From the NCBI GenBank assembly GCA_944739405.2, contig OX123197.2, positions 55,838,047 to 55,902,046 of the forward strand: a stretch of DNA of 64,000 nucleotides. Direction: 5' to 3'. How positions within the stretch are numbered: position 1 is the stretch's first letter; each line of letters begins with the position of its first letter. Under the pieces are notes generated by a model. The model saw only the letters and a program-made list of their open reading frames with translations. It searched no databases and was not told the origin of the DNA. Source of the DNA: Euclidia mi. Its lineage: Eukaryota > Arthropoda > Insecta > Lepidoptera > Erebidae. This document shows positions 19,748-31,462 of the stretch, piece after piece. A program made the position numbers and the translations under genes.

Positions 19748-21352
19748 ATGTCTACTAATGATTTAGTTAATACTAATTTGTCTATTTTTTATCAAAACGT
19801 ACGTGGTTTACGCTCAAAGACATCGTTATTCTTTAGAAATATATGTTTAGGTTCGTATGACATCGTAGTGCTAACGGAGACGTGGTTGACGAGTAGTGTT
19901 AGTGATTCGGAATTATTCGATAACAGGTACATAGTGTGGAGACGGGACAGAGATTATGAGCTTACTAATCAAAGTCGTGGCGGGGGAGTTCTCATAGCCA
20001 TACGGAAAGATATACCGGCCAGTTTAATACCCACATTTAGCTCGACAGCCGAGGATCTTTGGTTAGCATTACCTATGAACATGTCTAACGGTGGGCAACG
20101 AATAAATTTATATTTAGGCGTAGTGTACCTTTGCAAGCAAAACTTAGGATTATCATTTTCTAATCAATTAAACAACCATCTCTCAAAATTAGATGAGGTT
20201 ATTACTACCCACGTTAACGATACATTTATTTTATTTGGCGACTATAACCTTAGTGGGATTACGTGGAATTTGAATATTGACGACTATACTACGACACCGA
20301 GTAATGTAAACACTCCTGATGAACACTGTTTGATTGACACGTTACATCTTCACAACCTACACCAATTTAACCACGTACAGAATGCACATGGCAGAATATT
20401 GGACCTCGTTCTCTCAAATGAGTCTTTGCACGTCTCAGAATGCGTTGATCCGCTGGTACCGATCGATCCCCATCATAAAGCTCTTTCTGTTCAATTCGTA
20501 TCATCTAAATTAAGTTATTTAAAACCTGCGCCCCGAACAAAATACTTATTTTTAAAAGGAGATTATGATAAAATAAATAATGACATTCAAAGCGTAGACT
20601 GGCATAATAAATTATCAGGTATGACGGTAGATGATGCAGTGGATTTATTTTATTCCCATATTAGGCAATTAATTGATAACCTTATTCCAAAACGTGTTAT
20701 ACGTAGTAATAACTCTTTTCCCCCATGGTATACGGCAGCATTGAAAAAATGTATTAAAGAAAAGCATAAATATAATAAGAAGTTTAAGATATACGGCAAT
20801 CGAGCGGATTATGAAACATTTAAACTGTTACGGGAAAGGGTCAAGCGGTTGGAAAGAGAATGTTATGACAAACATATTAAATTAGTCGAAGGGTCGATCA
20901 AGACAAATCCCAAACATTTTTGGACCTACATCAAAGCACATCATAAATCAGCCGGTATACCCGGCTCCGTGACGTACGGTTCCGTAGTTGCAAACACAGG
21001 GGAGAATATTTGTAATACTTTTTCTGATTACTTCTTTTCTAATTTTCTGCAGGCTCCTCAAACATCACTTTCAACATACAGTAACTCAGATCCGGAATGC
21101 AGATCTGTATCCGATATTGATAAGGTACACATTAGCATTACAACAGTGATAAAACTTCTAAAATCACTCGACCTTGAGAAATCAGCTGGACCCGACTTAA
21201 TACCTCCTTTCTTTCTATATAAATGCGCAGATACTATCGCTGTTCCTCTCTACACAATATTTAACATGTCACTCACAGAATGTATTGTACCAAGACTATG
21301 GAAGAGGGCATTTATCACCCCATTCACAAGAAAGGGTCCAAATCTGATGTAA
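19748..21352 (+). pseudogene. LINE family G ORF2, endonuclease part
   Basis: Starts at an ATG and opens with the endonuclease: Y-Q-N-V-R-G-L-R-S-K near residue 15, V-V-L-T-E-T-W, R-G-G-G-V-L-I, F-G-D-Y-N-L near 160 (active-site box), R-I-L-D-L-V-L-S near 220 and I-D-P-H-H-K (His box). A linker and the first RT block (S-A-G-P-D-L-I-P near 478) follow. The frame is lost at about 21317-21321, where one base appears to be missing, and it ends at 21352. The RT continues in the next frame. Confidence 0.85.
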
Positions 21353-22674
21353 CTAATTACAGGCCAGTGTCTAAATTATGCATAGTGGCGAAAGTTTTTG
21401 AGAAATTAATTTATAATCAGTTATATGCAGCCTTAAAAAATAGTTTTAATAGTTTTCAGCACGGGTTTCTTAAGGGCCGTTCCACAACCTCAAATTTAAT
21501 CTTATTAAATGATTATATAACTGAAGCTATGAGTAAAGGTAGTCAAATAGATGTAATTTACACGGATTACACGAAATGTTTTGACAGAATTCATCATGGC
21601 ATCCTACTAGCGAAGCTTCAGTTGATAGGCATAAGAGGTGACCTTTTGAGATGGTTTTCTTCTTATATAACTAACCGCTCACAAGCAGTAGTGATTAATA
21701 ATTATATATCTAGCTGGGTTATGGTGCCTAGCGGAGTTCCCCAAGGTTCACTGCTCGGGCCTCTTTTGTTTCTGATCTTCGTAAATGACATCGACCAGTG
21801 CTTTCATCATTCTCGCCTTCTGTGCTTTGCGGACGATATGAAGATTTTCACATCGGTCTCAACGCCTGCCGATTGCCTCGCTCTTCAATCAGACTTAACA
21901 CGATTAACAGATTACTGTATCCGGAATAAGTTAGATCTGAATCCTACCAAATGCGTAGTAGTCACCTATAGTAGGAAACCTGTCACATTACCATCAGAAT
22001 ATTACCTAAACGGTCATAAACTAATTAAACATCATAATGTTCGCGATCTGGGCATTATACATGATTCTAAGTTGCTTTTTGATGACCATATCGACAGCAT
22101 AATTGCTAGGGCCTTACGAGCGTTAGGATTTGTGATGCGAGCATCTAAAAGTTTTAAGGAGGCTAAAACCTTTAAAATCTTGTACTGTACTTATGTGCGT
22201 AGTATATTGGAATACGGAAGTCAGATCTGGAATCCACGATATAATATATATGCAACTCGAATAGAGAATATACAACGCAAATTTATGAAATTTCTATGTT
22301 ACAAGTTAAAAATCAAATATAAGTCTGATAATTACTTCATTCTATGTGCCAAATTTCATATTTTGCCCTTAACTAACCGCCGTATGATAGCAGATGTTGT
22401 GTATTTAATGAATTTAATATATGGCGTAATCGATTGTCCTGACCTTCTTTCCAAAATAAATTTTAACGTACCTGCGAAAAGCGCGAGACGTTATAAACCC
22501 ATTCACCTGCCGTTAGTATCCACAAATTACAGACAGAACGCGTTCCTCTGGCGAGCGAGTGATACCCTAAATGAACAAGTAACCAAATTCGACATCGACT
22601 TGTTTAACGCTAAACCGGACACGTTGAAGCGCATGCTTAGTCTCGACTTTTTTGCAAGGTTTAATGCTTGTTAA
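21280..22674 (+). pseudogene. LINE family G ORF2, reverse transcriptase part
   Basis: Continues ORF2 in another frame. It shows N-Y-R-P-V-S near residue 25, T-D-Y-T-K-C-F-D-R-I near 95, S-G-V-P-Q-G-S-L-L-G-P near 153, C-F-A-D-D-M-K-I as the catalytic box near 186, then the thumb and a Y-G-S-Q-I-W-N region, ending F-N-A-C. The catalytic residues are intact. Apart from the single frame break at about 21317 the protein is uninterrupted, so this copy is young. Confidence 0.85.
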
Positions 22675-22864
22675 TATTGTTAGTTCTTTTGTTTCTTAGA
22701 TAATTAAGTGAAATTTATATAATTACTGTCCACGCATTGTTAGTCAAGAGTTAGTCGTGGAGACCTATCATTGGCTCCCTGTTGTATACGATTGTTGCTA
22801 TTATGTATTTCCCAGCTGTTGGTCTTCCTAACTATTAAATAAATAAATAAATAAATAAATAAAA

Positions 22865-23259
22865 TGTTCGCATCTCATCCCAATCTCAATCTGCCGACTT
22901 ATATCTCCAAATCCGCCTATAGCCTTTTGGGTTTTGGTCGGGCGGGGAGTAGACAAAGACAGATTTGATTAGACAATGGTCGGAACTACCCAAAGGTGAA
23001 GATATCGACACGGAGTAGTGGTCTGGATTGGTTGTACTTGAACTAAAACGATAATAAAATACTTGTGTATAGCATTCACGGTATCATCTAAACAATTTTT
23101 TCATACTGCCTTACGCTGTCACACTACAACTTCTTACCAATCGAAAAACAACCTTAACTGTATTAACATAAAGTCGCATATTCATTACTATGATGTAAAA
23201 TACGCGTCAACCTGAAACAAACTGTGCCATGAGTTAATAAAGTGTATTTTTGTTCGCAG
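22865..23259 (+). other. Sequence upstream of the first dpr exon
   Basis: About 400 bp of non-coding DNA. A polypyrimidine-like TATTTTTGTTCGCAG at 23245-23259 forms the splice acceptor of the exon that follows, so the stretch is the end of a 5' intron. A fragment near 22910-22970 resembles the degenerate end of a repeat but was not assigned. Confidence 0.5.
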
Positions 23260-23403
23260 GTGGCCGTGCACAGGGTATTTTGCGGTGTAATACTGGGTGT
23301 TGCGATCCGTGAAAGTGGGATTATGCATGGGCACGTGAACTAGCGATGTCGGTGGCTTTTCTCTTCGCGGCGCTGGGCGCTTTGGCACTTGTCAATCGTA
23401 CAG
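23260..23403 (+). CDS. dpr-family gene, exon with start codon and signal peptide
   Basis: Flanked by acceptor TTCGCAG (ending 23259) and donor GTAAGG (23404). The ATG at 23346 starts M-S-V-A-F-L-F-A-A-L-G, a hydrophobic run of about 14 residues ending before N-R-T, a good secretory signal peptide. The exon ends in phase 1 after 19 codons. Joined to the exon at 61941 it yields Gly then Cys with no stop. 23260-23345 is 5' UTR. Two tiny upstream frames start at 23323 and 23327, and the longer one stops at the TAG right before the main ATG. Dpr proteins are Ig-domain surface proteins of neurons that bind DIP partners in synapse specification. Confidence 0.75.
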
Positions 23404-23621
23404 GTAAGGAGTGTTCTATTTATGTGTAGCCATGTAGCATTAGTGTAGTCGAAGAGTTCGCTCTTTAAACACTGTTGACTATTTCACTGACAGCTAAGGA
23501 CCAGGGCCGTGAAAGCTCCCTACATGGGTAAATTTCATATAAATCAGCACCATCTATCAATGATTGTAAGAACTAAAGAAAAAGCAACAACTGAACGGTA
23601 ATTTCGCCAACTTTCATAAGA

Positions 23622-23700
23622 TCTACGTGGTGCAGTGGAAAGCGTGCTGGGTTCAACTCTGAGAATTCCGTGGATCGATTCCACGCTTACCATGAATTAC
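23622..23700 (+). repeat. tRNA-like fragment (SINE head or tRNA relic)
   Basis: An A-box-like GTGGTGCAGTGGAAAG (about 23627) and a B-box-like GGATCGATTCC (about 23673) are spaced as in a tRNA. The sequence between does not fold into a good cloverleaf, and AT-rich sequence follows. Most likely the Pol III head of a SINE. Confidence 0.5.
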
Positions 23701-24179
23701 ATTTTGTGATTTTTATATTTTTTTACTTTTAAATTGCATATTTTACATAACAGTTGTCATTTACTTATTTATTAACACCGAAATTAAACATTTATTTTAT
23801 TCTGAAAAATGAATCTACTACTAACGCCATCTATACGATCAAATAAAAATACAACTGATTTGTACGCCATCTAGAGTCGAGGTCAGTCGAGGATGCCTAT
23901 TAAACTTCAATTTCGAACTGAGAGTTGCGCATCTATACCAGTATAAGTGTATAATCTATGGCTAAGGACTGAGACAAAGAAGGTACGTTGTATCTGTACA
24001 TGCGTTCAAAACTTCGATAAAAAATAATAATAAATTCGGTATCATGAGAGATTTTAGAAACATATAATCGGAAAGTAGATGATAGATGACTTTGACGGTA
24101 TGACTCAAAGAATACGAAAAAGAAAACGTTTTCGTATAATTTTTTCACATTTTTTTGTGGACTTTACAATGTTTTGTGT

Positions 24180-24270
24180 CTTGCGTATGGTTCGAATCCA
24201 CAACATTAAGCGCAGAGTCAAATTGTGAGTTGGTCGCATATATCACTACGCCAACTACAAACATATATAT
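24180..24270 (-). repeat. tRNA-like SINE head fragment
   Basis: On the minus strand GTTGGCGTAGTGATAT (A-box-like) and GGATTCGAACC (B-box) are spaced about 45 bp apart. No clear body follows. Probably a tRNA-derived SINE head. Confidence 0.4.
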
Positions 24271-24390
24271 TTTTAATATTGCCTAGCTTTTCAAATACAA
24301 CATTCTTCAAAATTTTATCAAGATATTAAAAACTTCATGTCGACGCAATATTCTGTCCACGTAGATATATGTTCGCTACATTTACCTCAG

Positions 24391-24453
24391 CTATTTATGG
24401 ACCGAGTGCCTTGCTAAGATCTATTCTTAGCAAGGCACTCGGTCCTTAAATAG
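24391..24453. repeat. Near-perfect 29 bp inverted repeat, 5 nt loop
   Basis: Arms 24391-24419 and 24425-24453 pair with one mismatch. The inner 21 bp (GGACCGAGTGCCTTGCTAAG core) is perfect. It is unrelated to the neighbouring SINEs. Confidence 0.9.
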
Positions 24454-24629
24454 CAACGGCCCAGCCTGCTATGTAAAGCAACAGGCTTAGAATTTAGATA
24501 ATTATGTAGTAAGAAGGCAATGACATTAGAAGGTTTTAAAATGATGTAGTCTAGAACAGATTAGAATTTTAAGCTAATGACTTCCCGTATTTAAATATAA
24601 TTATACATAATTATGTCAATGTGCCGTAG

Positions 24630-24898
24630 CTTTTTCTTTAAGGTTCTTTTTATAGGCCCACTCCTGTATCCCCGAAGGGGTAGGTAGAAGTGTGATATTA
24701 CACCCACATTTCGCCATGAATTTTTTAGGTCCCACGTAATAGGGGGCGATCCTATTGCCGTTACTGGCCACATCACCAGACTCCGTGCTGCTACTGAGAA
24801 TTCGGAAAAACCCAGTAACACGTTTTGCCCGACCCGGGAATCGAACCCGGGACCTCCGATCAGAAGTCGCATACCCTTTCCACTGGACCACGGAGGCA
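24630..24898 (-). mobile_element. SINE family B, near full-length
   Basis: Read on the minus strand, a tRNA-like head (TCCGTGGTCCAGTGGAAAG A-box, GGTTCGATTCC B-box at about 24836-24846) is followed by a body with GTGATGTGGCCAGTAACGG and GGATCGCCCCCTATTACG. The 3' end is GAAATGTGGGTG...CTACCCCTTCGGGGATACAGG, shared with LINE family E. This SINE has the best head of its family in the window. It lies entirely in the dpr intron. Confidence 0.8.
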
Positions 24899-25140
24899 GT
24901 CAGTTTAAGTATATGGAATTCTAATTAGCATTCTACAAGAGGAAAATCAAGCAAACATATAGCTTGGATTACAGAAATCTGCCAGCTCTCACTGAGCTAG
25001 CAAAATGATCTAAAGTAGATTAGCTTTGAAATAGTGCCTTTTTTCTCATATGAATATAAATCTACAAATAATACGCCTTTTATAATTCAACTTAAATTTT
25101 TCATTCCTCTCTGTGTGAGGTTTTATATGTTAAATTCCAT

Positions 25141-25205
25141 ATATACATATTTATACTCACGGTTCTTGCCCGTCAAGCTAGGCAGAGGCAATAGAACGCC
25201 AAATT
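25141..25205 (-). mobile_element. LINE family E 3' tail fragment
   Basis: A diverged copy of the LINE E end: TACTCACGGTTCTTGCCCG, then GGCAGAGGCAATAGAACGCC, preceded by ATACATAT repeats. It corresponds to 51240-51300. Only about 65 bp. Confidence 0.5.
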
Positions 25206-25824
25206 CCAAAACAAATCTTTGTTATGAGAGTCTGCACAACGTACACTTCCACAATTTACAAAAAGCATTTAGCTGATTGCTGGAGCGTTTAAAACGCAGG
25301 CCCAGTGACGTAATATGCCGTCTAATCCCTCTCAAATTCTTTGTTAGTCGTTAGCGGAATGAAATCGTCGTTTACTTAAGCTGTGCGCCCTGTTTGACCT
25401 CGTTCACAGCCGTCAATAACTGCCTCTTTGTTAAAGACATAACTGATAAGCGGTAGCGATAAAAACATTTTTTTTTAATTGCCATAGTTTTGTAAAATTA
25501 TAAGGAAATATTTTGTACGTGCTCCTCAATGATTTTCTTAATGCAAGGATATCCACTCTTTCAATAAAAGCAAATCGGCAAGTTTTAGAAAGCTCTGGTT
25601 ATAATAGCAAGGTATATTTTATGCCGATATTGCCAGATCGGGTTGGTAACATTAAAAATAGCATTTTATGAACTAGCAGTGTCCAGCGCTTGAAGGCGCT
25701 ATTAGTAAGCTTGACTCATTGTAACAGCTATAAAGTTTAATTGTATTGATTTCCTGTACTATATACTACAAAGGTACATTCCAAGAAGATTATACATTTA
25801 ACTGTTATATTTATTAGACCGGTG

Positions 25825-26095
25825 CAAGAAAAGCTGAAAGGATATCGTCTAGCGTGGTATGGGCATGTTATGAGGAGGGATGAAAAGCATGTGACTAGAA
25901 AGGTGATGAATATAAGAGTTGAGGGATATAAGGCAAGAGGAAGACCAAAGAAAAGATGGGTGGATTGTGTGAAGGATGACATGAATGATTAGGGAGTGAA
26001 TAATCAGATGACGGCTGATAGGGGAGAATGGAAGTGAAAGACATTCTGCGCCGACCCCAAGTAATATGGGAACAGGGCCGGCAAAAGAAAATTTA
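25825..26095 (+). mobile_element. RTE-type LINE 3' end fragment
   Basis: Encodes the ORF2 tail (L-A-W-Y-G-H-V-M-R-R-D-E, then G-R-P-K-K-R-W-V-D) with a stop inside, followed by the RTE 3' UTR block TGCGCCGACCCCAAGTAAT and GGACAGGGCC-like text. It is homologous to the 3' end of the RTE element at 31255-33170, on the opposite strand. Confidence 0.75.
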
Positions 26096-26099
26096 TTAG

Positions 26100-27284
26100 G
26101 CATAGAAAGAATATACTTACCAATTTTTATACATATTTTACCAAATACAAGCGAGTTATCATTCCCTACAACGTCAAAACTGAATTCGTATAGTTCGATT
26201 GCAGCGCCGTCAACCAGGTTTTATTGTACGCACACATATAGAGGAGGAGGAGCTAAATAATACACTCAAAAAAAAATATTTCAAATTTCATTCCATTATC
26301 GCTATCAGCCATCATCTATTACATGATTAAATCTGCACCGTTTGTTATTGAGATGACATGCCTTCAAATTGTCAGTAATTTTAACGGCCGAAAATTGCCT
26401 TCATTTTGGAAAAATTGTGTTTTATTAAACAGGAGAATTTGTTAATATGTAAGGTGGGGTTGACAGAGATAAGTTAAGACGTTATTGATCGATTACTGTC
26501 TGGAAGTAAGAGGCGATTGAATCGTTCAGAGGAATTGGTAAGCTTTCTGTCGCTGATAGAAATCAATTTAGGATTACGGATTGCAGACTAGATAAGGATC
26601 CTACAGAACTTTTGAAGAGTAAGCTAGTAAGCTATTTTGAGCTTTAAATTCAGATGAGGAATCTATTTATAGTTGGTATAGACTGAACTATTTTTTAATA
26701 ATTTTAAAATTCATGCCACATACCCATATTACCCATGTCACGAGATGCATTCATATAGAGAAATCGCGAATGTTTGGAAATATTTATTGCTAAACAAAAT
26801 CACTGTTAAAAAGAAATATTGGAATATGTACCACATAACATAGTAATATTATAGGTTTTGTTATTTTGGAACTATATAAAAGTAAACATATACCCAATAT
26901 AACACCAATGTTGCTAGCTTTACTCAATATGTATATAATATTATAAAAATATACAACACTAGAAATACTTATTTCCATACAAACAGGCATATGGAGGCTG
27001 AATATTCGTCTAACAAAAGGGAAAAATCCCTCTGCTATTATTTTTTATTGCTGGGTTTTATTGAAGGGTGCCTCAACAAAGGCGATCCTATTTTTTTAAT
27101 TTCTGTGTGGATAACCTTAGATGTAAGGGTTTGGGTCGATCAATATACATGTAGTTTATACCTTATTTTCGTTTCGGTGAATAGTGAAATAGACCTCTCC
27201 GTATATTTTTTTAAATATTATCCTCTCTTTGCTTACCTCTGAGGTTTTTAATACATCAGGCCTATCGAGGGTCCATAGTGGTTT
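26100..27284. other. No recognisable gene
   Basis: About 1.2 kb of AT-rich intron. The frames at 26790-26990 and 26991-27242 abut on opposite strands and have no recognisable motif. Confidence 0.4.
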
Positions 27285-27350
27285 ACTCGCCCCCTGTTAC
27301 GTGCACATAACACCTCTGCCTACTTCTTCGGGGATACAGGCATGAGTCTT
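27285..27350 (+). mobile_element. SINE family B 3' fragment
   Basis: TACTCGCCCCCTGTTACGTG then AACACCTCTGCCTACTTCTT and GGGATACAGGCATGAGTCT match the family B 3' end. No head. Confidence 0.55.
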
Positions 27351-27604
27351 TATATTGATACCGAATGATTTTGACACAAAATTTTGCATTATAATCCGAT
27401 GTTTCGGCTATTTTACTGGAACCTTACTAAAGGAAGACATGACCTTATCTCCGAATACAAGCAAGCAACATAAAGCTCATGAAGGTTATTTCTTAGAAAT
27501 GGTAATGGTATCATGGGTCTCCGTAACAAAATGGAAGATATGCCAAATATTCACGTTCAGTTTGTTTCATTATTTGGCTGAATTGTTATTGGAGCTGGAG
27601 ATCT

Positions 27605-28134
27605 TAAAGGCGCCGACTGACGACATGGCATGGCACGGCGCGGCATGGCATGGCACGGCATGTTTCTGAAGTCCGAAGGACGCTTCGGCATGACGCAGCA
27701 TGCCACGTCATACCGAGGCGTCCAATTGATTGGAATTTAGTAGCACTTCTTGCTGAAGATGAAGAACGACAAATACATACTGATATGTCGAAGAGAAAAC
27801 AATTCTGGGTACATTATTTAAGGAGAACAAGATTTACTAACGGTGAATTCAAGAACTTATTTCCCTACTGATTACGTCGTGGCACATTGCAGGACGCCGT
27901 GGCATACCGCGGCGTCCCAAAGTATGCCGCGACGCGACGTGCAGCGACGTCCCGCGGTATACCACGACGTGCCATGGCGTCCCGCAGTATGTCACGGCGA
28001 GCCGCGGTACCGGTATCGAAATAAAGTAATATGAATTCTAAACTCATTGGAATAAGAATAAAAATGACTTGATCAGTAATAAAATCCTTTGCCATGCCGT
28101 GCCATGCCGCGACGTCAGTGCGCGCCGGCCTTAA
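27605..28134 (+). mobile_element. PIF/Harbinger-type non-autonomous element
   Basis: Both ends sit next to TTAA or TAA (27604-27607 and 28131-28134). Inverted ends share GGCGC, ACTGACG and GGCATGGCACGG, with small indels. Subterminal zones are packed with short GC-rich direct and inverted repeats (GGCATGGCACGG, GACGCGACG, CCGCGGTA). In the middle a short frame (to 27871) reads D-E-E-R-Q, S-K-R-K-Q-F-W-V-H and G-E-F-K-N-L-F-P. That matches the N-terminus of Harbinger transposases, where K-R-x-F-W-V-H and G-E-F are conserved. The DDE domain is absent, so it is a deletion derivative. Confidence 0.65.
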
Positions 28135-28161
28135 ATTACCTATATAAACCCTTAACAGAAG

Positions 28162-28292
28162 AGCATGCATGAGAAACTTGATGGGAGTGAGTGAAGCAAG
28201 TGAGGTATGTCAGGATCGTTGCAAATGGCGTTCCGTAGTCTCTGCCTACCCCTCCGGGAAACAGGCGTGAGTCTATGTATGTATGTATGTAT
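28162..28292 (+). mobile_element. LINE family E 3' end fragment
   Basis: Reads C-M-R-N-L-M-G-V-S-E-A-S-E-V-C-Q-D-R-C-K-W-R-S-V-V-S-A and then CTCTGCCTACCCCTCCGGGA with a (TATG)n tail at 28275-28291. About 93% similar by eye to 51240-51350 on the other strand. 5' truncated. Confidence 0.75.
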
Positions 28293-28764
28293 AAACGTCT
28301 TGTCTTATAATATCTGCAATGTTAAGTTACAATTTTACTGTTTTAAAGTGCTTTCAAGTAGTTATATGTTCAAGCAATTTTCTGTATTAGTCACGGGATA
28401 TTGAAGCCATTGGTGAGTTATATTAATATCCGAAAACAGGGGTTCTTGACATATGTATTATTTTCCCACATTTTTATATATTCCGAGCTACCCATCATAA
28501 TTGGATAAAAGAATTTCGAATGAAGCATTATAAGATAGATAAAATAGGTTATGTGACGTCGGACAAAATTCAACATGGGGTCTTCTAGACAACAGAAAGA
28601 TCTGTATTAGGGCGATATTAGTTTTGAAATATGCCGTCTTTGATATCAAATAGGTATACCTTCTTACTAGTATATACTAGAAGATATCTGCAGCTTCTCC
28701 GTTTTAACCTGATCGTATGGGAATTTCGAGAAATCACTACGATCTGCAAAGAACGTAATATCAT

Positions 28765-29080
28765 CATCGCCCTAGCGTTATCCCGGTTGCATCCAAGACT
28801 TACACGCCTTGGAGCCCAAGGTCCGCTTAGTGGTCTAACCAGATTTGACAGAATATCAACTTTTCCACAGAGCGACTGCCGTCTGACCTCCGTAACCCAA
28901 AGGGATAGCGAAATTCCATGGTTTACGGACTAGTACGGACTAGTAGAAATGGACTAGTATCAGTTTATTTGAGGGTACTGACTCCCCGTAACGACTGTCA
29001 AAGATCTTCATGACAGCCGGGACCGACGGTTTAACGTGCTCTCCGAGGCACGAGGCGAGCGATAATTAACAATTCTTTAA
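28765..29080 (-). mobile_element. SINE family C, partial
   Basis: Homologous to 54129-54516: GCCCTAGCGTTATCCCGGTTGC, AATATCAACTTTTCCACAGAGC, ACTGTCAAAGATCTTCATGAC and GATAATTAACAATT. The tRNA head that would lie at the right end is cut off. A 13 bp local repeat (TACGGACTAGTA) at 28923-28946 is an extra. Confidence 0.65.
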
Positions 29081-31250
29081 AGAACATGTCATCATCATCA
29101 TCATGTCTGTAAAATTCTATAATTTCCCGAAACGCGATTTAACTTCAAAAGTGCCGCGCGGTCCGTCCATAAAACCAAGCACCTTAATAGCCTGTTAAGT
29201 ACTTTAACCCTATCAAGTAGGCCTAATCAACGAACCAAATAATCCTCCAGTACACAATTAGTTTTCCTCACTCATATACAAGCGTAGATATTCAAACGCA
29301 TAGTTTCGCCAGTCGTGTAGTTCATCAACTTTAAGTAACTATACATACCTACTAAAGTACGTACAACTTTGTCGGGTGAAAGTAATGAACATTTAGGGTA
29401 CTCATCCGGGGAAGCAAGCAGTCAGCCTAAGGGCATTTCAAACGGCACCTACGTTCTATACGGATAACATCACGACTACGTAATTTGTAAGCTGAAAGGA
29501 AAATAAATTGCGTATGTGATTCATCGGTAATTGACTATTTGATCTTGTAACACGTCCTAATTACAGAAGATCAAAATAAAGATGAAATGATGATTTTCTT
29601 TCTGAATTTAAGAGTATAAAAATAATGGTGACATTCTACCAAACTTTCGTGATTTGTATACTTATTAATATTTATATAACGCATGGAAAACGCGTTATTT
29701 CGAAAATATGAAAAGGTAATGTAGAGTTTCTATTCGCCCTGGTGGTTCAGTTAGGAAATAAAAGATTTTCTGAGAAACTTGTATTTTATAATAAATATTT
29801 GTAGGATCATCAGAGGCCAAGAGCGGCATGTCAGGGTTTGGAGTTCTTATGTAGCAGGGATTAAGAAGCCACAAATTAACAATGTAAACTAAATTTAATT
29901 ACTTACTGATTAAATTACTTTTACACAACAAAAACATTCGTATAGCGGCAACTCAATCGGCCCGAATGGCGTATTGCCTAAGCAATGTAGCTATAGCATA
30001 GGGTATGCGTCAGAAATTCCGCACATGCAATATACAGCACGAGACTGTACCAGGTAAACCAATAGTTCTGTTGGAAGCAGAGCTCTTATTCGAGTCTAAT
30101 CCAAAGATAGACTGCACAACCTAGTGCGAGCTCTTATAAAGTGGTAGGCCACGCCTCCCATTCCCCCCAAACAGCTCTGTTCAATGGCGTACGGAAATAC
30201 GTCACGTTTTTACTAGATACAATTTACAAAAAGGATCTAAATGTAACAAGTGTTACCATTAAAATTCATCAAATAATCTAACAGGAATTATCGTAAAGGT
30301 ATAACAATGTTTTAACAACTATAATCTAATTACAATATCAAAATATAACCTCAACAGTGTTTCGAACAGAAAGAACCAATTAAACTTCGAACTTTGCTGT
30401 CAAGTTTATATTCTCAACTACCTTTGACATATTTATAAAATTCTTGCTTTATTGACTGATTTGGAGACAACGAACTTCTGAAACTACCGGGCAGCGTAGG
30501 TGTTCACTAAAAGATTTTTCCGTAATTCCCATGGAAACGGGCAGAAACAAAATTTCGATTAAATTTAAAAAAGAACATGCGGACACAGCTGCGGCATCCT
30601 CTAGTAATAAAGGTATATTCCATTTTCGAGTACCTTATGGATACCATACTCTTCTGGATACGATGGATTAAAAAAATTAAACATTTTGTATAGAATAGAA
30701 TTTTTACTAACTTTGATCCAAAAAATACACAACCTGGACTTGAAACCAAATCCTCAGCTCATTGGGAATAAGACACTGATTGAAGATTTGTTTTTAGCTG
30801 TGACCTAAACCGTCACTATTCTACGAATCAACCGAATTTTCTTCACCCATTTTCTCAGTGCTTAGATACAGAAGACAAGTAAATAATTTTGTCACGTAAA
30901 CATCAAGATCATTATTCTGGCTAAAACCTGAACTAAGAGAACTTGGGATGGGAATACATACGACCTTAGGCGCTTATTTAGACCTTTATGTACCGAAGTA
31001 CTTAGACAACGTTTTAGTATTAACTAGGATATAAGACAATTAGCTTTAAATGTTTGTGAGTGTTTATTTTTGGATTCAAGGTGTGTAAATAATTAATATC
31101 TATGTAAATATAAATTAATATTTGCCTCGTGTGGGATCATTTAATCATTTCATTATCATAGTTTAAATTAAAAGTGATTCTAAATAGACTGATACTACAT
31201 TTTTGTAAACTGTCTCTTTACAAAAAAAAAAATACAATTTGAAATGAATG
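29081..31250. other. No recognisable gene; a short (ATC)n run
   Basis: About 2.2 kb of intron-like DNA. A (CAT)n run lies at 29088-29104. Around 30110-30170 GAGCTCTTATAAAGTGG resembles a core-promoter box with GC-rich sequence downstream, but nothing more supports it. Confidence 0.35.
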
Positions 31251-31462
31251 ATGACCTCCATTGATTATATTCACCATTGTCTTGCCCTGGTCCCAATTTA
31301 TTTGGGGTCGGCGCAGTATGTCCTTCGCTTCCATACTTCTCTGTCACCAGTCATCCGATCGTTTATCCCTTTCTCTTTCATATCCATCCTCACACAGTCC
31401 ATCCATCTTTTCCTTGTCCGCCCTCTCCCTTTTCGTCCTTCTACGTGCATATTCATCACTTT

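Larger units (their letters stand above)
18340..22864 (+). mobile_element. Nearly full-length LINE (family G) with PHD-type ORF1
   Basis: A + strand non-LTR retrotransposon of about 4.5 kb: ORF1 18377-19279, a 470 bp spacer, ORF2 19748-22674 with one frame break, a short 3' UTR and an (AAAT)n tail at 22834-22864. It is the best-preserved LINE in the window. The left end abuts LINE A at about 18340. I could not find a target-site duplication. Jockey/CR1 superclade, from ORF1 and RT layout. Confidence 0.85.

Noticed and set aside
24591..24891. Two minus-strand frames of ~90 residues
   Set aside because: Inside SINE family B; overlapping frames with no domain.
23622..24898. Possible tRNA genes (A- and B-box pairs at 23627, 24190 and 24840)
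   Set aside because: SINE bodies follow or the cloverleaf does not close; they are tRNA-derived heads, not functional tRNA genes.
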